In this document: positions 1-4,610 of the stretch, one piece after another | Position numbering within the stretch: the stretch's first letter is position 1 | How the letters are laid out: each line of letters begins with the position of its first letter | Source: Oscillospiraceae bacterium | GTDB lineage: Bacteria > Bacillota > Clostridia > Oscillospirales > Oscillospiraceae | Length of the DNA stretch: 8,952 nucleotides | NCBI GenBank assembly: GCA_017558545.1 | Contig: JAFYUG010000342.1 | Location: 1 to 8,952 of the forward strand | Reading direction: 5' to 3' | The notes under the pieces: generated by a model | Databases searched by the model: none | Told to the model about the DNA's origin: nothing | Seen by the model: the letters and a program-made list of their open reading frames with translations, nothing else | Program-made: the position numbers and the translations under genes

Positions 1-267
1 CCCAATGCGGAGGTCAAGATTTTTCTTACGGCCACCCCGGAGGCGAGAGCCCAGCGCCGCTATAAGGAACTTATCGCCAAGGGCGTGAAGGACAGCTTTG
101 AGGATGTGCTGAAAGATATTCAATATCGAGATGCTCAGGATTCCTCCCGGGCCGCAGCGCCTCTTAAGGCTGCTGATGATGCAGTGATCCTTGATAATAC
201 CGAACTCAGCTTTGAAGAAAGCGTTGAAGCCGCCTGCGCCATAATTGAGGAAAAAGCGGGTATATGA
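1..267 (+). CDS. cmk: Cytidylate kinase, C-terminal part (5' end outside window)
   Basis: Open from the first base in frame 1; 88 C-terminal residues are visible and the start lies upstream. Cytidylate kinase phosphorylates CMP and dCMP with ATP in the cytoplasm. The visible part fits the end of the CMP-kinase fold: a strand 'VKIFLTATPEARAQRR' (about residues 5-20 of the fragment), a lid-like helix 'SFEDVLKDIQYRDAQDSSR' with the conserved RD..DS.R pattern, then 'PLKAADDAVILDNTELSFEE', the usual last strand and helix. The P-loop is not in the window. The stop TGA (265-267) overlaps the ATG (264-266) of the next gene as ATGA, so translation of the two is probably coupled. The cmk-ispH-rpsA order is common in Clostridia and supports the call. 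No acyltransferase or GTPase gene lies between cmk and ispH here. Confidence 0.93.
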   Translation, partial: PNAEVKIFLTATPEARAQRRYKELIAKGVKDSFEDVLKDIQYRDAQDSSRAAAPLKAADDAVILDNTELSFEESVEAACAIIEEKAGI

Positions 268-2321
268 AAAAACTTATTCTTGCGGATAGCGCAGGATTCT
301 GTGCCGGTGTTGACCGAAGCGTTAAACTGGCTCACAAGGCGCTTGAAGAATTCGGAAGCATTATCTGCTATGGAGAGCTTATCCATAATAAGGACGAAGT
401 GGCGCGGCTTGAGGCTATGGGCATGACAACGGTGTCCGATATTGAAGATATTCCGGAGGGAGCAAGGTTGCTTATCCGCGCCCACGGCATAAGCAGGGAA
501 GAATATTCCCGCCTTCAGGCCAAAGGCTGCGCGGTAATAGACGGCACCTGCGGAAAGGTGATGAAGGTCCACCGCATAGCGGAGCAAGCCCAGCGGGAAG
601 GGCGAAAGCTTCTCATAATGGGCGACGAAAACCACCCCGAAGTGCGCGGCATCGCGGGCTTTTGCGCTGACTCCCTTGTGTTTGCCGATGAGGCTGCTCT
701 TCAAAAGTGGCTGACGGAAGAGCCGGGAAGACAAAATCTGCCGCTTTCAATCGTTTTTCAGACGACTCAAACAAAAAAACTTTATAATTTTTGCGAAAAT
801 TTAATAAAAAAGTTATGTACAAATGCGCGAGTATTTGATACAATATGTTTTGCTACGCAAACTCGGCAAGCGGAGGCGTCCGCATTGGCTTCATCCTGCG
901 ATGCTATGGTAGTTGTTGGTGGGAAGCACAGCGCCAACAGCCGCCACCTTGTTGGAATTTGCGAGGAAAATTGTCCTACAGTGGTATTCGTCGAAAACGC
1001 CGACGAGCTGGACATGCTTTCTCTCGTAGCTTTTGACACCATAGGTGTCACGGCCGGAGCCTCAGTGCCCGACCGGATAATAAAGGAGGTAAAACAAAAA
1101 ATGTGCGAAGAAATGAAAGAAATGACCACTGCTATGGAAACTGAAAAGAGCTTCGATGAGCTTCTCGAAGAATCCATCAAACCTATATATAATGGAGATA
1201 CCGTCAAGGGTATAGTTGTGGCTATCACCCAGACCGAGGTTACTGTTGACCTGGGCCTCAAGCATTCCGGTTACATACCCGTAGAGGACTTCGAAGATGG
1301 CACCGGCACCAAGGCTGCTGACGTTATCAGCATCGGCGACGAAGTCGAAGCTTGCGTTGTTCGCGTTAACGACGTAGAAGGCACCGTTATGCTCTCCAAG
1401 CGTCGTCTCGACGCTGTTAAGAACTGGTCCGACCTGGAAGCTGCTTCCGAAGCCGGCACCGTAGTTGAAGGCGTTGTTACCGAAGTTAACAAGGGCGGCG
1501 TTGTTGTTACCATCAAGGGTATCCGCGTATTCGTTCCCGGTTCTCAGTCCGGTCTCCCCAAGGATGCTGACCTCGAGCAGCTCCTCAAGCAGACCGTCCG
1601 CCTCCGCATCCGCGAGGTTAACAAGGGCCGCAAGAGAGTTGTTGGCTCCATCCGCGACGTTACCGCTAAGGAGCGTCACGAGCGCATCTCCAAGATCTGG
1701 GACGAGATCGAGGAAGGCAAGAAGTATGAAGGCACTGTTAAGAGCCTGACCAGCTACGGCGCATTCGTTGACATCGGCGGCGTTGACGGTATGGTTCACG
1801 TTTCCGAGCTCAGCTGGAAGCGCATTTCCAAGCCCTCCGAAGTTGTTGCTGTTGGCGACAAGCTCGAAGTTTACGTTATCAACTTCGATAAGGAGACCCG
1901 CAAGATCTCCCTCGGCTACAAGGATCCCGCTGAGAATCCCTGGGCTAAGTTCATGGCTGCTTATTCCGTTGGCTCTGTTGCTTCCGTTTCCATCGTGAAG
2001 CTCATGGACTTCGGCGCATTCGCAGAAGTCGTTCCCGGTGTTGATGGTCTCATTCACATCAGCCAGATCGCAAACCGCCGCATCGGCAAGCCCGGTGAGG
2101 TTCTCAATGTTGGCGATGTAGTTGATGCAAAGATCACCGCTATCGACGAAGAGAAGCATAAGGTTTCTCTCTCCATCCGCGCTCTCTCTGAGCCCGCTCC
2201 CGCTCCTGTAAAGGAAGAGGAAGAGGTTGAAGAGTTCGTTGCTGAGGGCGATGCTCTCGTTTACGAAATCTCCGAGAACGGCGAGGCTACCGGTGTTGCT
2301 CCCGAAGCAGACGCTGAGTAA
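264..2321 (+). CDS. ispH-rpsA: Fused IspH (HMBPP reductase) - 30S ribosomal protein S1
   Basis: A 685-residue two-part protein. Residues 1-279 are IspH/LytB, the [4Fe-4S] enzyme that reduces HMBPP to IPP and DMAPP in the last MEP step. Cluster cysteines are C13 (GFCAGVDRSV), C96 (DGTCGKV) and C195 (FDTICFATQTRQ). Substrate-site residues are H41 (ELIHNKDEV), H74 (RAHG), H124 and E126 (HPEVRG), T167/T168, S223-A224-N225 and S267. Residues 280-685 are ribosomal protein S1 with four S1/OB domains (about 311-379, 396-464, 485-553 and 568-637) and an acidic Glu-rich tail. S1 binds mRNA at the ribosome. Such fusions are an established protein family in Clostridia. The start ATG overlaps the cmk stop and has only a weak upstream GAGG. 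Codon use changes from mixed in the IspH part to strongly biased (GTT, CTC, CGC, ATC, TCC) in the S1 part. Internal expression signals suggest S1 is also made alone. Confidence 0.95.
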   Translation: MKKLILADSAGFCAGVDRSVKLAHKALEEFGSIICYGELIHNKDEVARLEAMGMTTVSDIEDIPEGARLLIRAHGISREEYSRLQAKGCAVIDGTCGKVMKVHRIAEQAQREGRKLLIMGDENHPEVRGIAGFCADSLVFADEAALQKWLTEEPGRQNLPLSIVFQTTQTKKLYNFCENLIKKLCTNARVFDTICFATQTRQAEASALASSCDAMVVVGGKHSANSRHLVGICEENCPTVVFVENADELDMLSLVAFDTIGVTAGASVPDRIIKEVKQKMCEEMKEMTTAMETEKSFDELLEESIKPIYNGDTVKGIVVAITQTEVTVDLGLKHSGYIPVEDFEDGTGTKAADVISIGDEVEACVVRVNDVEGTVMLSKRRLDAVKNWSDLEAASEAGTVVEGVVTEVNKGGVVVTIKGIRVFVPGSQSGLPKDADLEQLLKQTVRLRIREVNKGRKRVVGSIRDVTAKERHERISKIWDEIEEGKKYEGTVKSLTSYGAFVDIGGVDGMVHVSELSWKRISKPSEVVAVGDKLEVYVINFDKETRKISLGYKDPAENPWAKFMAAYSVGSVASVSIVKLMDFGAFAEVVPGVDGLIHISQIANRRIGKPGEVLNVGDVVDAKITAIDEEKHKVSLSIRALSEPAPAPVKEEEEVEEFVAEGDALVYEISENGEATGVAPEADAE
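816..844 (+). promoter_or_regulatory. Candidate internal promoter for rpsA inside ispH
   Basis: TGTACA (816-821; 4 of 6 to the -35 consensus), a 17-base spacer, and TACAAT (839-844; 5 of 6 to the -10 consensus) preceded by TGA, which supplies an extended -10 TGn. It lies in a conspicuously AT-rich island (about 771-850) inside an otherwise GC-richer coding region. Transcription would begin near 851, leaving about 250 bases of leader before the internal S1 start. Seen: the motif match and AT island. Inferred: promoter activity. Confidence 0.4.
1082..1103 (+). promoter_or_regulatory. Internal Shine-Dalgarno and ATG for S1 within the fusion ORF
   Basis: AAAGGAGGT at 1082-1090 is a near-perfect match to the anti-Shine-Dalgarno, followed by ten bases of A-rich sequence and ATG at 1101-1103. 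The same bases encode the conserved IspH C-terminal residues I-K-E-V, so the site overlaps selected protein sequence. It is stronger than the site for the fusion's own first ATG at 264. Confidence 0.65.
1101..2321 (+). CDS. rpsA: Probable free ribosomal protein S1 from internal start in the ispH-rpsA fusion
   Basis: In-frame ATG (codon 280 of the fusion) preceded by AAAGGAGGT ten bases upstream. Initiation here would give a 406-residue four-domain S1 without IspH. The first residues 'MCEEMKEMTTAMETEKSFDE' look like a normal S1 N-terminus (acidic, Met-rich) rather than a domain linker, and the DNA around the start is A-rich, as at real translation starts. S1 is needed at ribosome stoichiometry while IspH is needed at enzyme levels; the biased codon use of only the S1 part fits separate high expression. 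Downstream ATGs at 1113 and 1122 are in frame but further from the ribosome binding site. This is inference from signals: the fusion may be the only product, or it may be cleaved. Confidence 0.55.
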   Translation: MCEEMKEMTTAMETEKSFDELLEESIKPIYNGDTVKGIVVAITQTEVTVDLGLKHSGYIPVEDFEDGTGTKAADVISIGDEVEACVVRVNDVEGTVMLSKRRLDAVKNWSDLEAASEAGTVVEGVVTEVNKGGVVVTIKGIRVFVPGSQSGLPKDADLEQLLKQTVRLRIREVNKGRKRVVGSIRDVTAKERHERISKIWDEIEEGKKYEGTVKSLTSYGAFVDIGGVDGMVHVSELSWKRISKPSEVVAVGDKLEVYVINFDKETRKISLGYKDPAENPWAKFMAAYSVGSVASVSIVKLMDFGAFAEVVPGVDGLIHISQIANRRIGKPGEVLNVGDVVDAKITAIDEEKHKVSLSIRALSEPAPAPVKEEEEVEEFVAEGDALVYEISENGEATGVAPEADAE

Positions 2322-2340
2322 TCTTAATTAAAGATTGTAC

Positions 2341-2375
2341 AAACACCCTGCATTTATTATGCAGGGTGTTTTTTT
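2341..2375 (+). terminator. Rho-independent terminator after ispH-rpsA
   Basis: An 11-bp perfect stem (2342-2352 with 2360-2370), a 7-base loop TTTATTA, and a run of seven T (2369-2375) directly after. It sits about 20 bases past the rpsA stop and before the carD promoter, so it separates the two transcription units cleanly. Confidence 0.95.
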
Positions 2376-2426
2376 GCGTTTTATGCCTTAAAATTAACAA
2401 AAATTAATAAAAATGTATAAAACTTC

Positions 2427-2455
2427 TTGCTAAAAATTCTATATGTGTGTATAAT
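2427..2455 (+). promoter_or_regulatory. Promoter for carD(-ispD-ispF)
   Basis: TTGCTA (2427-2432), a 17-base spacer and a perfect TATAAT (2450-2455), in AT-rich DNA between the terminator and carD. The predicted transcript starts near 2462, about 42 bases before the carD ATG. This argues against starting carD at the in-frame ATG at 2447, which lies inside the promoter. Confidence 0.8.
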
Positions 2456-2486
2456 ATGTATGGAAATATATACGCATTTTCCGTGG

Positions 2487-2493
2487 AAGGAGG
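2487..2493 (+). promoter_or_regulatory. Ribosome binding site fixing the carD start
   Basis: AAGGAGG, ten bases before ATG 2504. It selects that ATG over the in-frame ATG at 2447, which would add 19 residues unlike any CarD N-terminus. Confidence 0.85.
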
Positions 2494-2503
2494 CAGATTC
2501 CTT

Positions 2504-2980
2504 ATGTACAAGATAGGTGACCAGATAGCCCATCCTCTGCACGGCGCCGGAACTATAAGCGCCATCGAATCCCGCCGCATTAACGGAACTAACCGCGAAT
2601 ATTATATGATGCATATTCCAGTTGGTGATATGACCGTTATGATCCCCAAAGAAACCTGCGCGGTAATCGGCATTCGACCCGTTATCGATTCGGAAAAGGC
2701 TGAGGCTGTTCTGGCGTCAATTCCACAAATTGAGCTCACCGATAACACCAACTGGAACAAGCGTTATCGGGAAAATATGGTGCGCATAAAAAGCGGCGAT
2801 CTTCTTGAAGTGGCCGCCGTAATCAAGAGCCTTGTTTATAGGGATAATGAGCGCGGTCTTTCCACCGGCGAACGTAAAATGCTTCATAGTGCAAAGCAGA
2901 TATTTATTTCCGAACTTGTCATTGCCCAGAGCATAGCTTATGAAGAGGCGGAAGAGCGTCTTTATGCGGCAATTGGCTGA
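2504..2980 (+). CDS. carD: CarD-family RNA polymerase-binding transcription factor
   Basis: 158 residues, usual length for CarD/CdnL. Residues 1-60 match the Tudor-like RNA polymerase interaction domain: 'MYKIGDQIAHPLHGAGTISA' corresponds to the family pattern with GD.V.YP.HG.G.I, ending with IP at about 48. Residues 65-158 are helical, with 'NTNWNKRYRENMVRIKSGD' (W84) matching the conserved Trp region that contacts the upstream edge of the -10 bubble in characterised CarD proteins, and 'LSTGERKMLHSA' further on. CarD proteins bind the RNA polymerase beta subunit and stabilise or modulate open complexes, often at rRNA and housekeeping promoters. Placement just before ispD-ispF is common in Clostridia. 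It has its own promoter; a hairpin follows before ispD. Start chosen from AAGGAGG spacing and homology. Family is firm; direction of effect (activator or repressor) cannot be told. Confidence 0.92.
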   Translation: MYKIGDQIAHPLHGAGTISAIESRRINGTNREYYMMHIPVGDMTVMIPKETCAVIGIRPVIDSEKAEAVLASIPQIELTDNTNWNKRYRENMVRIKSGDLLEVAAVIKSLVYRDNERGLSTGERKMLHSAKQIFISELVIAQSIAYEEAEERLYAAIG

Positions 2981-2999
2981 TATATTATTGAATTTATCC

Positions 3000-3038
3000 C
3001 GCGCACAGCCGGAGAGTACAGGCTGTGCGCGTTTATTT
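3000..3038 (+). terminator. Hairpin between carD and ispD: weak terminator or attenuator
   Basis: An 11-bp perfect GC-rich stem (CGCGCACAGCC at 3000-3010 with 3021-3031), a 10-base loop, then TTTATTT (3032-3038), an interrupted T-run. No promoter fits in the 16 bases between the hairpin and the ispD ATG, so ispD-ispF must be read through it unless a promoter lies inside carD. It may be a partial terminator, or an mRNA-processing or stability element. Confidence 0.6.
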
Positions 3039-3054
3039 AAAGGAGAAGAGGAAT

Positions 3055-3777
3055 ATGAGCCGTTTTTCCGATGCCATAAGAAAATTTAATCATAATTTCT
3101 GCACCGCCGTTGTTGTTGCCGCCGGCAGCTCCACGAGAATGCAGCAGGACAAGCTTTTGCTTGAGGTTTTGGGCAAGAGTGTTATAGTTAGAAGTCTTGA
3201 AGCATTGGAAAACAGCAGTGCCATTGATGAAATTATCATTGTAACAAAATCTGAGCGCCTTGAAGAAATGGCTCTTATTGCCGATGGCGCAGGTATAAGC
3301 AAGCTCAGCAAGATAGTTATAGGCGGCGATACAAGAACAGAAAGCGCCCTTGCCGGTGTAAGCGAAGCCGATAAGAGAGCAAGAATAATTTGCATTCATG
3401 ACGGTGCAAGACCCTTTGTCAGCCATGAAATTATCTCTGAATGCGTCCATCAGGCAGTTTTGTATAATGCTGCATGTCCTGTTATTCCTGTTAAGGACAC
3501 TATCCGCATAGCAGAGAAGGGCGTTGCAACTATGACTCCCAACAGAGAGAATACCTATGCAGTTCAAACTCCTCAGGCCTTTAATGCAGATATAATCAAA
3601 GCTGCTCTTACCGCCGCAGTTCGTGACAGAAAAACGTATACCGATGATTGCGCTGCGGTAGAGGCTATGGGCGTTAAGATACGCGTATGTGCCGGAAGTG
3701 AGGATAATATTAAAATTACAACTCCTTTGGATATACCCCTTGCTGAATCCATTGCCCTCAGAAAGGAGAAAATCTGA
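3055..3777 (+). CDS. ispD: 2-C-methyl-D-erythritol 4-phosphate cytidylyltransferase
   Basis: 240 residues. IspD couples MEP to CTP, giving CDP-ME and pyrophosphate (third MEP-pathway step, cytoplasmic). Motifs in order: Gly-rich nucleotide loop 'VVVAAGSSTRM' (19-29) with catalytic R28 and K33 (QDKLLLEVLGK), 'EIIIVT' (59-64), 'IHDGARPFV' with D117 (115-122), 'PVKDTIR' (145-151), 'TPNRENTYAVQTPQAF' (161-176) with R164, 'YTDDCAAVEAMG' (195-206) and 'NIKITTPLD' with K220. All expected catalytic and substrate residues are present. A 15-residue N-terminal extension precedes the core. Start ATG 3055 has AAGGAG nine bases upstream; an in-frame GTG at 3025 lies in the hairpin and lacks a ribosome binding site. 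The stop TGA overlaps the ispF ATG by one base. Confidence 0.96.
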   Translation: MSRFSDAIRKFNHNFCTAVVVAAGSSTRMQQDKLLLEVLGKSVIVRSLEALENSSAIDEIIIVTKSERLEEMALIADGAGISKLSKIVIGGDTRTESALAGVSEADKRARIICIHDGARPFVSHEIISECVHQAVLYNAACPVIPVKDTIRIAEKGVATMTPNRENTYAVQTPQAFNADIIKAALTAAVRDRKTYTDDCAAVEAMGVKIRVCAGSEDNIKITTPLDIPLAESIALRKEKI

Positions 3778-4253
3778 TGCGTATTGGTCATGGCTATGAT
3801 GTCCACCGTCTTGTAGAAAACAGAAAGCTTATTCTTGGCGGCGTTGATATTCCCTATGAAAAGGGACTTTTGGGTCATTCCGATGCGGATGTGCTTACCC
3901 ATGCTCTCATGGATGCTATGCTTGGCGCTCTTGCTCTCGGCGATATAGGTAAGCTTTTCCCCGATAATGATGATGCCTATAAAGGGGCAGACAGCCTTGT
4001 TTTGCTTGAAAAGGTAAATGAGTGCATTAACGCTATGGGTTATAAAATCGGTAATCTGGATTGCACAGTTATCGCCCAGCGCCCCAAGCTGGCACCTCAC
4101 ATTCCTCAGATGAGAGAAAATCTCGCCCGTGTACTTTGCTGCGATGTTTCTCAAGTCAGTGTTAAGGCAACAACGGAGGAGCATCTTGGATTTACAGGAG
4201 CAGGTGAGGGCATAGCCGCCCACGCGGTCACTCTTCTTGTAGCTTCAGATTGA
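3777..4253 (+). CDS. ispF: 2-C-methyl-D-erythritol 2,4-cyclodiphosphate synthase
   Basis: 158 residues, the normal length for this trimeric enzyme, which converts CDP-ME 2-phosphate to MEcPP with release of CMP. Metal ligands D8 and H10 ('GHGYDVH') and H42 are in place, as are 'LGHSDADVLTHALMDAMLGA' (32-51), 'GDIGKLFPD' (55-63), 'QRPKLAPHI' (101-109) and 'VKATTEEHLGFTGAGEGIAA' (129-148), which carries the E135 metal/phosphate-site region. AAGGAG (3763-3768) inside the end of ispD is its ribosome binding site; the TGATG overlap with ispD implies translational coupling, a conserved arrangement. IspD and IspF are separate proteins here, not the fused IspDF seen in some bacteria. IspE, IspG and IspC are not in the window. 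Confidence 0.97.
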   Translation: MRIGHGYDVHRLVENRKLILGGVDIPYEKGLLGHSDADVLTHALMDAMLGALALGDIGKLFPDNDDAYKGADSLVLLEKVNECINAMGYKIGNLDCTVIAQRPKLAPHIPQMRENLARVLCCDVSQVSVKATTEEHLGFTGAGEGIAAHAVTLLVASD

Positions 4254-4279
4254 ACCATAAATGAGCATCGGCATAAAAT
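4250..4279 (+). promoter_or_regulatory. Weak candidate promoter before the DUF3343 gene
   Basis: TTGAAC (4250-4255; 4 of 6), an 18-base spacer, and TAAAAT (4274-4279; 5 of 6). A transcript would start near 4286 and carry the 4296-4338 hairpin in its leader. The match is modest and the region is AT-rich, so chance is possible. If it is not real, the next two genes depend on readthrough from ispF. Confidence 0.3.
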
Positions 4280-4295
4280 AGAATATAGATTTTTA

Positions 4296-4338
4296 CAAAA
4301 GCATGAGCTGTCAACTTCTGAGATAGCTCGTGCTTTTG
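4296..4338 (+). terminator. Long hairpin between ispF and the DUF3343 gene (terminator or attenuator)
   Basis: A 14-bp stem (4296-4309 with 4325-4338) containing one T-G pair; the arms read CAAAAGCATGAGCT and AGCTCGTGCTTTTG, with a 15-base loop. The A-run in the left arm and T-run in the right arm give the look of a bidirectional terminator, although the T-run (4334-4337) is short and is followed by GC. It ends only four bases before the ribosome binding site of the next gene, so it could also act as a leader structure. Confidence 0.65.
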
Positions 4339-4342
4339 CTTT

Positions 4343-4358
4343 GGAGGAATAATATTTG
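4343..4358 (+). promoter_or_regulatory. Ribosome binding site and TTG start of the DUF3343 gene
   Basis: GGAGGA (4343-4348), seven bases, then TTG (4356-4358). The first in-frame ATG is at 4374, about 25 bases from the site and too far for it. The TTG start is therefore preferred; it adds 'MESYII', a plausible first beta strand. Confidence 0.75.
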
Positions 4359-4610
4359 GAAAGCTATATCATTATGTGCCGAACAATAACTTATGCCCAG
4401 CGCGCTCAAAGGCTTTTGGATAGGGCCGGAATAAGAGCCAATATTGTAAAAGCCCCTCAGGGCTTAACCAGCGAAGGCTGCAGCTATGGAATCAGAGTTT
4501 CAAAAGCCAAGGGTCATAGAGCCACGGAGATTATGAGAGGCGCCGGAATTAAGCTTGGAAAAAGCTTTTATCAAACTCCCGATGGGGAAATAAGGGAGAT
4601 TGAGATATGA
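4356..4610 (+). CDS. DUF3343 (putative Se/S carrier-like) small protein
   Basis: 84 residues from a TTG start. It resembles the DUF3343 family (named Se/S-carrier-like in Pfam, from memory), short alpha/beta proteins that occur beside cysteine desulfurase-like enzymes. Seen: an N-terminal strand 'SYIIMC', a helix 'TYAQRAQRLLDRAGI' (12-26), a strand 'RANIVKAP', then 'LTSEGCSYGIRVSK' (37-50), whose C42 sits at the family's conserved Ser/Cys turn, and a final 'MRGAGIKLGKSFYQ' segment. C8 and C42 are the only cysteines; C42 is the likelier carrier residue. The stop overlaps the ATG of the next gene (ATGA), so the two are co-translated. By inference it accepts persulfide or selenium from that enzyme or delivers substrate to it; no member is assigned a firm biochemical role that I can cite. 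Confidence 0.7.
   Translation: MESYIIMCRTITYAQRAQRLLDRAGIRANIVKAPQGLTSEGCSYGIRVSKAKGHRATEIMRGAGIKLGKSFYQTPDGEIREIEI

Noticed and set aside
1091..1103. The fusion as a sequencing error hiding an ispH stop codon
   Set aside because: IspH-S1 fusions are a recognised clostridial family and the frame is continuous without any indel signature. A single substitution error cannot be strictly excluded, but it is not needed to explain the data.
1062..2159. Minus-strand open frame of 365 codons opposite rpsA
   Set aside because: Its translation is a low-complexity mix rich in Asn, Ala, Leu and Asp, created by the strong codon bias of rpsA on the other strand. It has no recognisable domain and sits on a clear gene.
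2447..2503. Earlier in-frame ATG for carD
   Set aside because: It lies inside the -10 region of the promoter and lacks a ribosome binding site; ATG 2504 has AAGGAGG and a family-like N-terminus.
2981..2999. TATATT/TATTAT as a promoter for ispD
   Set aside because: No acceptable -35 element lies 16-18 bases upstream; the best is TTTATG, and AT-rich spacer sequence makes chance matches likely.
3025..3054. In-frame GTG start for ispD, ten codons upstream
   Set aside because: The GTG is in the right arm of a hairpin with no ribosome binding site; ATG 3055 has AAGGAG at good spacing.
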